64,000 nt of DNA from contig NZ_CP121668.1 of assembly GCF_029714425.1 (NCBI RefSeq), positions 8,825,501-8,889,500 of the forward strand. Reading direction: 5' to 3'. Positions 8,635 to 17,340 of the stretch are shown one piece after another. Every line of letters starts with the position of its first letter. The stretch's first letter is position 1. The translations under genes were made by a program, and so were the position numbers. The notes beneath the pieces are model-generated. The model was not told the DNA's origin. It saw only the letters and a program-made list of their open reading frames with translations, and did no database searches. Source of the DNA: Bradyrhizobium sp. CB2312 (lineage in GTDB: Bacteria > Pseudomonadota > Alphaproteobacteria > Rhizobiales > Xanthobacteraceae).

Positions 8635-9039
8635 TCAGATATAACGCGCGGCGCCCATGCAGAGCGCGGTGATGCCGAGCAGCCCCGCCGCCACTCGCTG
8701 CGCGGTCGCAATGCGCGAACGCACGCCCTGGAGATCGCCGGTGCCACGACGCAAGGTGGTGACCGCGCGAGGGCCGATCGCCGCCTGAACGCCGACGGCG
8801 ATCAATGCGCACACCGCGCCGAGCGCCAGCACCTGCTCCGTCGTGCCGAAGCTGCCGGCATGAACGAGATGGCCGAGATAGCCTCCGGTCACGATTGCGA
8901 TCGTGGCTGCGCCAAGCTGTGGAAAGACGAGTTGCTCCCCGCCGGCAGCGCCGGTGCGCGCCAGTGCGAAGCTTGATCCCGCCCAGAACACGGACGACAA
9001 CACATGAAGCGACAGCGCGATCACGAGGGCAGTCTGCAT
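8635..9039 (-). CDS. Small integral membrane protein divergent from TetR regulator
   Basis: 134 residues with four hydrophobic segments: residues ~2-25, 38-58, 68-90 and 110-130. The start MQTALVIALSLHVLSS has GGAG upstream; an ATG at 9072 is in frame, but that extension would run over the palindromic operator. It is divergent from the TetR gene, with 66 bases between the chosen starts, so it is the natural target of that repressor. Function not recognised; a His (HVLSSVFWAG) in the first helix recalls small heme-binding or copper-type membrane proteins, but that is speculation. Confidence 0.65.
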   Translation of the reverse strand: MQTALVIALSLHVLSSVFWAGSSFALARTGAAGGEQLVFPQLGAATIAIVTGGYLGHLVHAGSFGTTEQVLALGAVCALIAVGVQAAIGPRAVTTLRRGTGDLQGVRSRIATAQRVAAGLLGITALCMGAARYI

Positions 9040-9065
9040 GGCAAGCTCCGGCTTTCCAATTTTGA

Positions 9066-9080
9066 TATACATAATGTATA
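9066..9080. promoter_or_regulatory. Probable TetR operator, 15-bp palindrome
   Basis: Perfect 7-base inverted repeat TATACAT-A-ATGTATA between the divergent membrane-protein gene and the tetR-type gene. It is strongly AT-rich in GC-rich surroundings and lies 26 bases upstream of the regulator start. Position and symmetry fit an operator controlling both genes, including autoregulation. Confidence 0.75.
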
Positions 9081-9105
9081 GTCAATTTATGGACACCGCA
9101 AGGCC

Positions 9106-9726
9106 GTGACGAAGCGCAACTACGTCAGCCCGGCGAGGGCCTCTGCGGCCGCGGAGACGCGCGAGCGCATCATCGCAGCCGGCGCGCGTCTGTTGCGCAA
9201 GGACGCCGGCATCGCGAACTTCTCCCTCGACGTCGTGGCGAAGGCGGCCGGCGTCACGCGGCTCACCGTCTACAACCAGTTCGGATCGCGGGGCGGCTTG
9301 CTGGAAGCCGTGTTCGACCACATTGCCCGCGAGGGCGGCCTGTTCGAGCTGGCCGAGGTGATGACGATGGCGGACCCGCACGCCGCGCTCGACCGCGTGG
9401 TCGCGATCTTCTGTCGATTCTGGTCGCACGATCCTGCCATTGGCGGGCTCAATCAGGCGATCGCGACCGATCCCGAATTCGGCGACTCGCTGCGCGAACG
9501 CAACGAACGCCGGCGCGAGCTGCTAACCGGGCTGTTGCCGCGGATCGTCGGCAAGCAGGCCGCAAAGGGCGCCGTGCAGGATGCGGTCGATCTGATCTTC
9601 GTGCTGACGAGCTATCCGACCTTTGCGGCGCTGAGCCGGCAGCGATCGGTGGAAGATGTCTGCCGCCTGTTGCAGAAGGCGTGTCGGGACGCCGTGGATG
9701 CGCTGGCGGAGGAGCGGAGGAAATGA
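9106..9726 (+). CDS. TetR-family transcriptional regulator
   Basis: 206 residues. The N-terminal helix-turn-helix spans about residues 16-66 (TRERIIAAGARLL, then VVAKAAGVTRLTVYNQFGSRGGLLEAVF), the classical TetR pattern, followed by an all-helical ligand-binding domain. The start is GTG at 9106: the ATG at 9089 opens a six-codon frame that ends within this start (cgtga), so the two short frames overlap. A 15-bp palindrome lies just upstream. It is divergent from a small membrane-protein gene, the likely regulated target. Ligand unknown. Confidence 0.9.
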   Translation: MTKRNYVSPARASAAAETRERIIAAGARLLRKDAGIANFSLDVVAKAAGVTRLTVYNQFGSRGGLLEAVFDHIAREGGLFELAEVMTMADPHAALDRVVAIFCRFWSHDPAIGGLNQAIATDPEFGDSLRERNERRRELLTGLLPRIVGKQAAKGAVQDAVDLIFVLTSYPTFAALSRQRSVEDVCRLLQKACRDAVDALAEERRK

Positions 9727-9751
9727 GGGTATTGCGGCGCCGCCTCTTCTT

Positions 9752-9950
9752 CCTTCTCCCCTTGTGGGAGAAGGTGGCATAGGCGGCCTTTGGCCGCCGT
9801 TCCTGAGAACGCCGAAGCAGAGCTTCGGCTATGGCGCCGGATGAGGGGTCTCTCTCCGCGTATTCAATGAGAGTTGGATTCGCTGAGAGAGACCCCTCAC
9901 CCGTCTCGCCGCTGTCGCGGCGAGCCACCCTCTCCCACAAGGGGAGAGGG
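9752..9950. repeat. Large inverted-repeat intergenic element (ctctcccc/ggggagag family), copy 1
   Basis: The ends are inverted copies: CCTTCTCCCCTTGTGGGAG at the left and CTCCCACAAGGGGAGAGG at the right. Each end is itself a small hairpin, such as CCTTCTCCC/GGGAGAAGG at 9752-9774. The middle holds the short palindromes ggcggcctttggccgcc and ctctctccgc. It separates the TetR gene from the convergent DUF1330 gene. Related elements occur at 21793-22012, 30757-30858, 37001-37161 and, as a single hairpin, 47262-47286. Confidence 0.8.
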
Positions 9951-9978
9951 GAAGAAGCGCCCCCCGCGACTGACATCG

Positions 9979-10380
9979 CTATTTCGTCTTGAACTTGCTG
10001 TAGGCCTCGCTCGTCGCGATGATGACGTGCTCGGCGCAGGCGTTGACGCGGTGCGGGTCGGCCTCACGCTCGTAAGCCTCGGACGTCATCATGTCCAGGA
10101 ACGCCGCGACGGTCGGATAATAGACCAGCGCGACAAAATCCCAATCGTTGCCCGCATGCGGGCCGAGCGCGATCGCCTTGGCCTCGCCGGTCCACAGCAG
10201 CGTGCCGCCACGCGTCTTGATCATCGGCACTGTCACCGCGCTGTAGCGCAGATAGGCATCCCAGCCCGAACCGTCGCCGTCGCGCGCGCGGGCGTGGAAA
10301 CGCATCAGGTTCAGCATCGCCACAGGCGCGTTCCGGTCGAGCCGTTCCAGCCCTTCGATGTTCAACATATTAACCGCCAA
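9979..10380 (-). CDS. DUF1330 family protein
   Basis: About 133 residues. The core, PVAMLNLMRFHARA then GDGSGWDAYLRYS and DWDFVALVYYPTVAAFLDMMTSEAYE, is a dimeric alpha/beta-barrel (ABM-like) fold of DUF1330 type; the activity is unknown. The start is uncertain. A TTG at 10380 has AGGAGG exactly five bases upstream and yields MAVNMLNIEG, while the ATG at 10368 has that site 17 bases away and the ATG at 10407 has none. I report the TTG start. The much longer open frame on this strand runs antisense through the EamA gene and is not real. Confidence 0.8.
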   Translation of the reverse strand: MAVNMLNIEGLERLDRNAPVAMLNLMRFHARARDGDGSGWDAYLRYSAVTVPMIKTRGGTLLWTGEAKAIALGPHAGNDWDFVALVYYPTVAAFLDMMTSEAYEREADPHRVNACAEHVIIATSEAYSKFKTK

Positions 10381-10473
10381 TGACACCTCCTCGGCTGGTG
10401 CGCGCATTGTAGCATTGCGGCGGCGTGACTTGTGCCGTGACGGCGGTCCGGCGCAAGCTCGTATCCAACGCCC

Positions 10474-11409
10474 ATGACGATCGCTTCGCCCGCGCCACCG
10501 GCCGCCAATCCGGCCAGCTGGCTCAACAACCAGCCTTATTTGCTGCTCAGCCTGAGCTCGCTGTTCTGGGCCGGCAACATCGTGCTCGCGCGCCATGTCG
10601 GCGCGCATGTGCCGCCGCTGACGGTGACCACGATCCGCTGGTTCGGCGTGTTCCTGATCCTGCTGCCATTCGCCTGGCCGCATCTGAAGCGCGACTGGCC
10701 CGCTTTGCGCGCGAGCCTTCCCTTGATGCTGTTCCTGTCGCTGGTCGGCTTTGCCTTCAACAACGCGATCTCGTACTGGGCGATGCAGTACACGGAGGCG
10801 CTGAACGCGCTGCTGATCCAGTCGGCAGGTCCCCTGTTCGTGGCGCTGTGGTCGCTGGTGCTGTTCGGCGTGCGGCTGACCGGCGGACAGTTCGCCGGCA
10901 TCGCGATCTCGCTGCTCGGCGTGCTGATCATCATCCTGCGCGGCGATCTCGCCGCGCTCGCCGGCATCAGCTTCAACAGGGGCGACCTCATGTTCGCAGC
11001 CTCGCTGGTGGCGTTCGGACTCTATTCCGCCTTCATCCCGCGCCGGCCGAAGATCCACCAGCTCTCCTTTCTCTCCTTCACCACCTGCTGCGGCGCGACG
11101 ATGCTGCTGCCGGCCGCGATCTGGGAGACCTGGAGCGGCAGCGTGCTGCAACTCGACACCGTGACGCTGATGACGCTCGGCTACATCCTGATCTTCCCCT
11201 CGACGCTCGCCTATCTCTTCTTCAACCGCGGCGTCGCGCTGATCGGCCCGAACCGCGCCGCGCCGTTCTTCCATCTGGTGCCGGTGTTCGGCTCGGCGAT
11301 GGCAATCCTGCTGCTCGGCGAAAAGCTGCAGCCGTTTCATCTGATCGGCTACGCCCTGGTGCTCGCCGGCGTCGTCATCGCCTCGCGTCAGGGCTCTGCG
11401 GTGAAGTAA
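10474..11409 (+). CDS. EamA/DMT-family transporter, copy 2
   Basis: 311 residues with ten predicted membrane segments in two EamA halves. It starts MTIASPAPPAANPASWLNNQPYL and has near-identical blocks to 7694-8626, e.g. LNALLIQSAGPLFVALWSL against LNTLLLQSAAPLLVALWSL and the NRAAPFFHLVPVFGSAMAI segment. It probably exports a small metabolite across the inner membrane; the substrate is unknown. The two copies flank the TetR/DUF1330 group in the same direction, consistent with local duplication followed by divergence or insertion. Confidence 0.9.
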   Translation: MTIASPAPPAANPASWLNNQPYLLLSLSSLFWAGNIVLARHVGAHVPPLTVTTIRWFGVFLILLPFAWPHLKRDWPALRASLPLMLFLSLVGFAFNNAISYWAMQYTEALNALLIQSAGPLFVALWSLVLFGVRLTGGQFAGIAISLLGVLIIILRGDLAALAGISFNRGDLMFAASLVAFGLYSAFIPRRPKIHQLSFLSFTTCCGATMLLPAAIWETWSGSVLQLDTVTLMTLGYILIFPSTLAYLFFNRGVALIGPNRAAPFFHLVPVFGSAMAILLLGEKLQPFHLIGYALVLAGVVIASRQGSAVK

Positions 11410-11500
11410 TTCCGCGAGGTGGGCGACAAACTCCCGCCTTCCGATTTGAGCGAAGAGAAGCTAGGTTCCCCGCCAACGAAAAAAGAGGGAACGTCCGCAC

Positions 11501-12478
11501 ATGCTGTCATCACTGATCCGGGCCCTGCGCACCGCCGGCGCGGCTCTGTTTTGCTTCGCCACCGCATCCGCCGCGCAGGCCGATACGTGGCCGAGCCGCA
11601 ACATCACGCTGGTGCTGCCGTTTGCCGCCGGCAGCGGCACCGACACCACGACGCGGCTGATCTCGCAGCATCTGTCGCAGGCGCTCGGCGTCGGCATCGT
11701 GATCGAGAACAAGGCGGGCGCCAACGGCATGATCGCGGCGACCTATGTCGCGCGCGCCGCGCCCGACGGCTACACGCTGCTGGTGACGACCAACACGACG
11801 CATTCGGCCAATCCCTATCTGCTCAAGAGCCTGACCTACGACCCCGTCAAGGATTTCACGCCGATCGCGCGCACTGGCGATCTGCCCTTCATGCTGGTCA
11901 TTCACCCCGACGTGCCGGCCAAGAGCGTCGCCGAGCTCGTCGCCTACGGCAAGGCCAATCCGGGCAAGCTGAGCTACGCCTCGGGCTCGTCCTCGGCGAT
12001 CGTGTCGGGTGCGACCTTTGCGCACAATGCCGGGCTCGACCTGCTGCACGTGCCCTACAAGAGCTCGCCGCCGGCGCTCAACGACGTCATGGGCGGCCGC
12101 GTCTCGATGATGTTCGTGGACATCCTCACCGGCCTGCCCCACGTCCAGGGCAACGCGCTGCGCGCGCTCGCCGTCACCACCAAGGACCGCACGCCGCTAG
12201 TCCCGAACCTGCCCTCAATGCAGGAAGCCGGCGTGCCTGATTTCGACATCTCCTCATGGCAGGGCTATTTCGGCCCCGCAGGCATGCCCAGGGAGATCGT
12301 GACACGGCTCAATGCCGAGATCCGCAAGATCGTCGAGAAGCCGGAGATCAAGGCCCAGCTCGCCACGCTGGGCATGGATGCGTTCTCGGGCACGCCGGAG
12401 GAGCTCGGCACGTTCGTGAATGAGCAGCTCGTGCTGTGGGAACGGCTGATCCGCGACGCGGGGATCGAGAAGCAGTAG
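11501..12478 (+). CDS. Bug-family (TctC-like) periplasmic binding protein
   Basis: 325 residues with a signal peptide to about residue 27 (AALFCFATASAAQA). Then come the Bug signatures WPSRNITLVLPFAAGSGTD, VIENKAGANGMIAA and YASGSSSAI, and a C-terminal helix pair. This family binds small carboxylates or related compounds in the periplasm for tripartite tricarboxylate transporters or as sensors. No TctA/TctB membrane genes are near, so it is an orphan, as is common for Bug proteins. gaaaaaagaggga supplies the ribosome site. The downstream region is filled with dispersed repeats. Confidence 0.9.
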   Translation: MLSSLIRALRTAGAALFCFATASAAQADTWPSRNITLVLPFAAGSGTDTTTRLISQHLSQALGVGIVIENKAGANGMIAATYVARAAPDGYTLLVTTNTTHSANPYLLKSLTYDPVKDFTPIARTGDLPFMLVIHPDVPAKSVAELVAYGKANPGKLSYASGSSSAIVSGATFAHNAGLDLLHVPYKSSPPALNDVMGGRVSMMFVDILTGLPHVQGNALRALAVTTKDRTPLVPNLPSMQEAGVPDFDISSWQGYFGPAGMPREIVTRLNAEIRKIVEKPEIKAQLATLGMDAFSGTPEELGTFVNEQLVLWERLIRDAGIEKQ

Positions 12479-12486
12479 GACGGTTT

Positions 12487-12581
12487 CGTAGGGTGAGCAA
12501 AGCGAAGCGTGCCCACCGAGACGTCACCGCAAACTCGAAAAGAAAGGTGGGCACGACGTTCGCGTCTTTGCCCACCCTACG
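12487..12581. repeat. Inverted repeat cgtagggtgagcaaag / ctttgcccaccctacg
   Basis: The left arm cgtagggtgagcaaagcgaa and right arm ctttgcccaccctacg are near-perfect inverted copies; an inner pair gtgcccacc / ggtgggcac is also inverted. The element follows the Bug gene by eight bases and precedes another dispersed repeat. Elements of this sequence are common in Bradyrhizobium intergenic DNA as far as I know. Confidence 0.7.
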
Positions 12582-12594
12582 AATTCGGCATTCT

Positions 12595-12724
12595 CCGTCA
12601 TGGCCGGGCATAGCCGTTCGAAGGACGGCGTCGCTTCCGCTCGCCTATGTCCCGGCCATCCACGCCTGTCCGCGGATGAGGTGCTCAAGAACGTGGATGC
12701 CCGGGACAAGCCCGGGCATGACGT
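12595..12724. repeat. Dispersed intergenic repeat, copy 2 (ccgtcatggccggg family)
   Basis: Shares most of its length with 1242-1393, including cgaaggacggcgtcgcttcc and tgtcccggccatccacgcc. The ends ccgtcatggccgggc and gcccgggcatgacg are inverted. It lies between the Bug gene and the convergent chemoreceptor gene. Confidence 0.8.
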
Positions 12725-12754
12725 CGTGGTTGGTAGCAGTGCTCGCGCGTTGAG

Positions 12755-14440
12755 CTACGCCGCTCGCACCTTGGCGAGGAAGCTGTCCACCGCGCTGCGC
12801 AGGGCGCCGGACTGGCTGTCCAGCTCGCGGGCGTTGGTGAGCACGTCGGTGGCTGCCGCACCAGTCGCTTCCGCGGCCGAGGTGACGCTGCCGATATTGG
12901 CGTTGATCTCGCTCGAGCCGGCCGCGACCGACTGGATGTTGCGGGCGATCTCGCGGGTGGCTTCGCCCTGCTGCTCGATCGAGGCGGAGATGCCGGCGGT
13001 GATCTCGCTCATCTCGGCAATCGTCTGCGTGATGCCGGTGATGGCCGCAACCGCGTCGCTGGTCGAGGTCTGCATCGCCGCCACTTGCGCCGAGATCTCC
13101 TCGGTCGCCTTCGCGGTCTGGTTGGCGAGCGCCTTGACCTCGGAGGCGACGACGGCGAAACCGCGGCCGGACTCACCGGCACGCGCCGCCTCGATGGTGG
13201 CGTTGAGCGCGAGCAGGTTGGTCTGCGCCGCGATCGAATGGATCAGCTTGACGACCTCGCCGATCTTCTCGGCGCCGGAGGAGAGCACCTGGACGGTGGC
13301 ATTGGTGCGCTCGGCATCGTTGACCGCCTTGCTCGCCACTTCGGTCGAGCGGGTGACCTGGCGGGAGATTTCCGCAACCGAGCTCGACAGCTCTTCGGCG
13401 GCGGCGGCAACCGTGCCGACATTGCCGGAGGCCTTTTGCGAGGCCGCGCCGACGGTGGCCGCGCGCGAGGAGGCATCGCTCGCGGTCGCGGTCATCGACT
13501 GCGCCGTCGACTGCATGCCGGCCGCGGCCGAGGAGACCGAGCGGACGATGCCGTTGACGCTGCGTTCGAAATCGTTGGCAATGCCCTCCATCGCGCTGCG
13601 ACGTTCCGTCGCGACGCGCTCCTTGGCGTCCGCCTCGGTCTTCTCAAGGTCGCGGATGCGCACTGCGTTGTCCTTGAAGATCTGGACGGTGGACGCCATC
13701 GCGCCGACCTCGTCGCCACGGCCGACGCCGGGGATCTCACCCTCGAGCTTGCCGTCGGCGAGATCCTTCATGCGGGCGCCGAGCAACGCGAGCGGACGGC
13801 TGATGCTGCGGCCGATCATCCAGGCGACGCTGCCGGCGACGATGACGATGCCGAGCATGGCGAAGCCGAGCATCCAGTAGACCGGTCCCATCTTGGCGTC
13901 GATGTCCTCGAGATAGGCGCCGGTGCCGAGATACATCTCGAAGCCGGGGACAGCGACCGCGTAGCCGAGCTTGCGGATCGGCTTCTCCTGGCCGGGCTTC
14001 ATGTATTCGTAGAAGAGCAGGAGTTCACCGTTGGCCTTGACGCCGTCCATGAACTCGCGGGACAGCTTGCGGCCGTTCGTCTCCACATCCATGCGGTTCT
14101 GGCCGATCACCCTCGGATCAGGCGCAATCTGCGTGATGCCGTCATAGCTGGTGCCGAACAGATAGCCGGAGCCCTTGTCGTAAGTCATCGCGCTGCCGTA
14201 GCGACGCAGGTCCGCAAACGCGGCGTCCTTGGTCATCTCGCCGGCATTGACCCGCTTCATCAGCGTCGCGGCATAGTTGCGGGCCAGTTCGACGATCGCC
14301 TTGGTCTGGTCGATGCGGGCATTCACCATCTCCTGCTTCATCAGGTACCCGGCCAGAACGCCGGAGATGCACAGACCGAACAGGGTGACGCCGACAAGGA
14401 TGCCCAACTTGGGGGCGATCTTCAGATTGCTCAACTTCAC
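12755..14440 (-). CDS. Methyl-accepting chemotaxis protein with single Cache sensor
   Basis: 561 residues. TM1 is at about 10-32. A ~150-residue periplasmic single Cache domain follows ([39 protein letters not shown]). TM2 is near 190-212, then HAMP and the signalling domain with the hairpin tip [20 protein letters not shown]. It senses a small ligand, often a carboxylate, and controls CheA; there is no C-terminal CheR-tether pentapeptide. The start is GTG at 14440 ([14 protein letters not shown] follows) with GGAG upstream; an in-frame ATG at 14500 adds residues not typical of the family. It is divergent from the dehydrogenase gene. Confidence 0.93.
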   Translation of the reverse strand: MKLSNLKIAPKLGILVGVTLFGLCISGVLAGYLMKQEMVNARIDQTKAIVELARNYAATLMKRVNAGEMTKDAAFADLRRYGSAMTYDKGSGYLFGTSYDGITQIAPDPRVIGQNRMDVETNGRKLSREFMDGVKANGELLLFYEYMKPGQEKPIRKLGYAVAVPGFEMYLGTGAYLEDIDAKMGPVYWMLGFAMLGIVIVAGSVAWMIGRSISRPLALLGARMKDLADGKLEGEIPGVGRGDEVGAMASTVQIFKDNAVRIRDLEKTEADAKERVATERRSAMEGIANDFERSVNGIVRSVSSAAAGMQSTAQSMTATASDASSRAATVGAASQKASGNVGTVAAAAEELSSSVAEISRQVTRSTEVASKAVNDAERTNATVQVLSSGAEKIGEVVKLIHSIAAQTNLLALNATIEAARAGESGRGFAVVASEVKALANQTAKATEEISAQVAAMQTSTSDAVAAITGITQTIAEMSEITAGISASIEQQGEATREIARNIQSVAAGSSEINANIGSVTSAAEATGAAATDVLTNARELDSQSGALRSAVDSFLAKVRAA

Positions 14441-14699
14441 GGGATGACTCCGGCGAGAAAGGGATACGGCAAGCGAGTGAATCGATACAAATTGAATCAA
14501 CTTTTAGTGTGAGACCCCTTAGCAAGTTACTTACGTGCCTCCGTAGAAGCCCGGAATATGCCGTTGAAATCGGCAAATATCCTCGCGAGGGACAACCGGG
14601 AATTGTACGCGCTCGCATCGATTTCGCGTAAAAGACGCAAAGGCCCGCCAGAAGGCCGGGCCCGCAACAAGAACCGACAAACCAAATCGGGAGCCAGAA

Positions 14700-15743
14700 A
14701 TGCCGAAATACAGGGTGGTAACGCCGAAGGGCGCGAGCTTCACGGTCGCGGGCAGCGATTACTCCTACGAGCGCGAGGCGCTCGATCCGATCGACGCCGA
14801 GATCGTCGAGGCCCCCGCCAACGAGGCCGAGTTCATCGCCGCCGCGAAGACCGCCGACGCCATCTATGCCAAGGGCATCCCGATCACCAAGTCGATCATC
14901 GACGCGCTGGACAATTGCAAGGTCATCACGCTCGGCTCGGTCGGCGTCGACAGCGTCGACGTCAAGGCCGCCACCGCCCGCGGCATTCCCGTCACCAACA
15001 TCCCCGACACCTTCATCGAGGAGGTCGCCGACCACGCCATGATGCTGCTGCTCGCGGGCTTCCGCCGCCTGGTCGAGCAGGACCGCATGGTGCGCGACGG
15101 CCGCTGGGCCGAGGGCCGGCCAGCGCTCCTGAAGATTCCGCGGCTGATGGGCCAGACCCTCGGCTTCATCTCGTTCGGCCGTGTCGCCCGCGCGGTTGCG
15201 AAACGCGCAGCGCCCTTCGGCCTGCGCATGATGGCCTACGATCCCTTCATCCAGGAGACGCTGATGTACGATCACGGCGTCATCCCGGCGACGCTGAACG
15301 AGGTGCTGTCGCAATCCGACTTCGTCTCGATGCACGCGCCGGCAAGACCCGAAGTGCATCACATGCTGACCGAGAAGCACTTCCAGCAGATGAAGAAAGG
15401 CTCGGTCTTCATCAACACCGGGCGCGGCGCCACGGTGGACGAGGAGAGCCTGATCAAGGCGCTGCAGGAGGGGTGGATCGCGCATGCCGCGCTCGACGTG
15501 CTGGAGAAGGAACCGCCCTCGCACAACAACCCGCTGCTCGGCATGGAGAACGTCACCCTGACCGCCCATGTCGCCTCGGCCTCGGCACGGTTCGACGAGG
15601 CGCGCAAGCGCCGCGTGGGCTACGAATTGTCACTGGTGCTTCAGGGCATGTGGCCGGTAAGCTGTGTCAATCCGTCGGTGCTGCAAGACACCGCGCTCCG
15701 CCGCTGGCAGCCTGTCAGCATGGATCGCGGACCGAACAGCTAG
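14700..15743 (+). CDS. D-isomer-specific 2-hydroxyacid dehydrogenase family protein
   Basis: 347 residues of phosphoglycerate-dehydrogenase type. The catalytic residues are in place: Arg242 in INTGRGATVD, Glu271 in LEKEPPS and His290 in LTAHVAS. The Rossmann glycine loop is unusual: LGFISFGRVARAVA gives Ser158-x-Gly160-x-x-Ala163 instead of GxGxxG, although the following acidic residue (AYDPF, Asp181) is kept. It should reduce a 2-keto acid or oxidise a D-2-hydroxy acid. It starts a run of same-strand genes with an ABC importer (15830-19186), so the acid may derive from the imported compound. Confidence 0.85.
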   Translation: MPKYRVVTPKGASFTVAGSDYSYEREALDPIDAEIVEAPANEAEFIAAAKTADAIYAKGIPITKSIIDALDNCKVITLGSVGVDSVDVKAATARGIPVTNIPDTFIEEVADHAMMLLLAGFRRLVEQDRMVRDGRWAEGRPALLKIPRLMGQTLGFISFGRVARAVAKRAAPFGLRMMAYDPFIQETLMYDHGVIPATLNEVLSQSDFVSMHAPARPEVHHMLTEKHFQQMKKGSVFINTGRGATVDEESLIKALQEGWIAHAALDVLEKEPPSHNNPLLGMENVTLTAHVASASARFDEARKRRVGYELSLVLQGMWPVSCVNPSVLQDTALRRWQPVSMDRGPNS

Positions 15744-15829
15744 GCGGACGGCGCGCAAAGGCGCCACAGACGGACGAGACCCTTCACCGGCGATCAACGC
15801 CGGGAGGGGACGACAACAGGGAGGAACTG

Positions 15830-17170
15830 ATGAGGAACGACCTTACACGTCGTGACGCCTTGGCGCTGGGCCTGTCCGCCGCAACGCTTGCTGCCACCGG
15901 TGCTGCAGCGCAAACATCCACTATCAAAGCTGCCGATGTTCCGGCACCCAAGCTCGAGATCGAGAAGGGCGCATCGCTGCGCATGCTGCGCCCGGTGCGC
16001 TTCGTCCAGGCCGACGAGGACGTGTTCCGCGCCAACGCGGCGAAATTCAGCAAGGAGACAGGCGTCGAGGTCAAGGTCGACTTCGTCGGCTGGGAAGACA
16101 TCAACCAGCAGACCGCGGTGACCTCGAATTCCGGCGCCGGCCCCGACATCATCATCGGCTTCTCCGACGCGCCGCACATCTATATCGACAAGCTGATCGA
16201 GCTCACCGACGTCGCCGACTATCTCGGCAAGCGCTATGGCGGCTGGCTGCCGCTGGCGCAACGCTACGGCAAGAAGAACAAGAGCGATGCCTGGATCGGA
16301 CTGCCGTTCGGCGCCACTGCCGGTCCCCTGATCTACCGCAAGTCGGCCCTGCAATCGGTCGGATTCGACAAGGTTCCGGAAGATCATGCCGGCGTGGTCG
16401 ACCTGTGCCGCAAGCTCCACAAGGCCGGCAAGCCGGCCGGCTTCGCACTCGGCAACGCCAAGGGCGACGGCAACGGCTTCGCCAACTGGGCGCTGTGGTC
16501 GCACAACGCCTCCCTGCTCGACGAGGAGGGCAATGTCACCATCAACAGCAAGGAGACGATCGCCGCGCTGAACTGGGTCAAGGAGCTGTACCCGACCTTC
16601 ATCGCCGGCACGCCGTCATGGAACGACGTCAGCAACAACCGCGCCTATTCCTCGCAGGAGATCTCGCTGACGGCCAACGGCGTCTCGCTGTACTTCTCGC
16701 TCAAGAACGACCCCGCGACCAAGGCGATCGCCGAGGATAGCGAGCATCAGCTGCTGCCCAAGGGCCTCGCCAAGGTCTCTCCGATGGCCGGCCTGACGCT
16801 GAACGCCATGGTGTTCAAGCACAGCCCGTACCCCAACGCCGCAAAAGCCTTCCTGCAGTACATGATGGAAAAGGACCAGTACGAGCCTTGGCTCAATGCC
16901 AACTCCGGCTACTGGTCCCAGCCGCTGGCCGCCTATGCCGAGGCGGCCGTGTGGTCGCAGGATCCCAAGGTGAGGCTGTTCAAGGACACGATGAACAGCA
17001 CCTATTATGACGGCTACAAGGGCCCGATCTCGACCGCGACCGGCGCGGTCAGCGCCGATTATGTGCTGATCCAGATGTGCGCATCCGTCGCAACCGGCGC
17101 TGCCACGCCGGAGGCCGCGGCGGCCGAGGCCGAGCAGCGCTGCAAGCGGTACTTCCGGCGGCAGAAGTAG
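15830..17170 (+). CDS. Carbohydrate-type (CUT1) ABC transporter binding protein, Tat-exported
   Basis: 446 residues. The N-terminus LTRRDALALGLSAATLAATG is a twin-arginine signal ending near AAAQT. The mature protein has the family-1 binding-protein fold (FSKETGVEVKVDFVGWEDINQQ, GPDIIIGFSDAPHIY, GTPSWNDVSNNRAY). It captures a sugar, polyol or similar solute in the periplasm for the permeases at 17341-19186. gggaggaac ends three bases before the ATG, deciding this start although the frame is open upstream. A 170-base gap with a palindromic repeat separates it from the permease genes. Confidence 0.9.
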   Translation: MRNDLTRRDALALGLSAATLAATGAAAQTSTIKAADVPAPKLEIEKGASLRMLRPVRFVQADEDVFRANAAKFSKETGVEVKVDFVGWEDINQQTAVTSNSGAGPDIIIGFSDAPHIYIDKLIELTDVADYLGKRYGGWLPLAQRYGKKNKSDAWIGLPFGATAGPLIYRKSALQSVGFDKVPEDHAGVVDLCRKLHKAGKPAGFALGNAKGDGNGFANWALWSHNASLLDEEGNVTINSKETIAALNWVKELYPTFIAGTPSWNDVSNNRAYSSQEISLTANGVSLYFSLKNDPATKAIAEDSEHQLLPKGLAKVSPMAGLTLNAMVFKHSPYPNAAKAFLQYMMEKDQYEPWLNANSGYWSQPLAAYAEAAVWSQDPKVRLFKDTMNSTYYDGYKGPISTATGAVSADYVLIQMCASVATGAATPEAAAAEAEQRCKRYFRRQK

Positions 17171-17189
17171 TGCGCGACGATCGAGCCAT

Positions 17190-17306
17190 CGTCATTGCGA
17201 GGAGCACGTGACAAAATTGCGAAGCAATTTTGCACTGAAACGACGAAGCAATCCAGACTATCCCTTCGAAAACAGACTGGATTGCTTCGCTTCGCTCGCA
17301 ATGACG
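17190..17306. repeat. Palindromic repeat cgtcattgcgagg ... tcgcaatgacg, copy 1
   Basis: Inverted ends cgtcattgcga and tcgcaatgacg with inner gaagcaatccaga / tggattgcttcg pairing. The same element occurs at 21846-21925 and 41320-41406. Here it lies between the binding-protein and permease genes and will form a long hairpin in the mRNA. It could set different expression for the two parts. Confidence 0.85.
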
Positions 17307-17340
17307 GTGTGGTGACTTTCAAAGACAGGACAACGCCCTG

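Noticed and set aside
9979..11340. A 453-codon minus-strand gene including DUF1330
   Set aside because: Only the last ~133 codons are DUF1330-like. The rest is antisense to the EamA exporter, and a good start with AGGAGG exists at 10380.
12600..14512. Two long plus-strand frames opposite the Cache chemoreceptor
   Set aside because: Same mirror effect; Ala/Ser/Thr- or Arg/Asp-rich composition, no ribosome sites, and the minus strand encodes a complete chemoreceptor.
14558..17170. A fusion of upstream sequence with the Tat-exported binding protein (870 codons)
   Set aside because: The region before 15830 overlaps the dehydrogenase in another frame, and gggaggaac plus a twin-arginine signal mark the true start at 15830.
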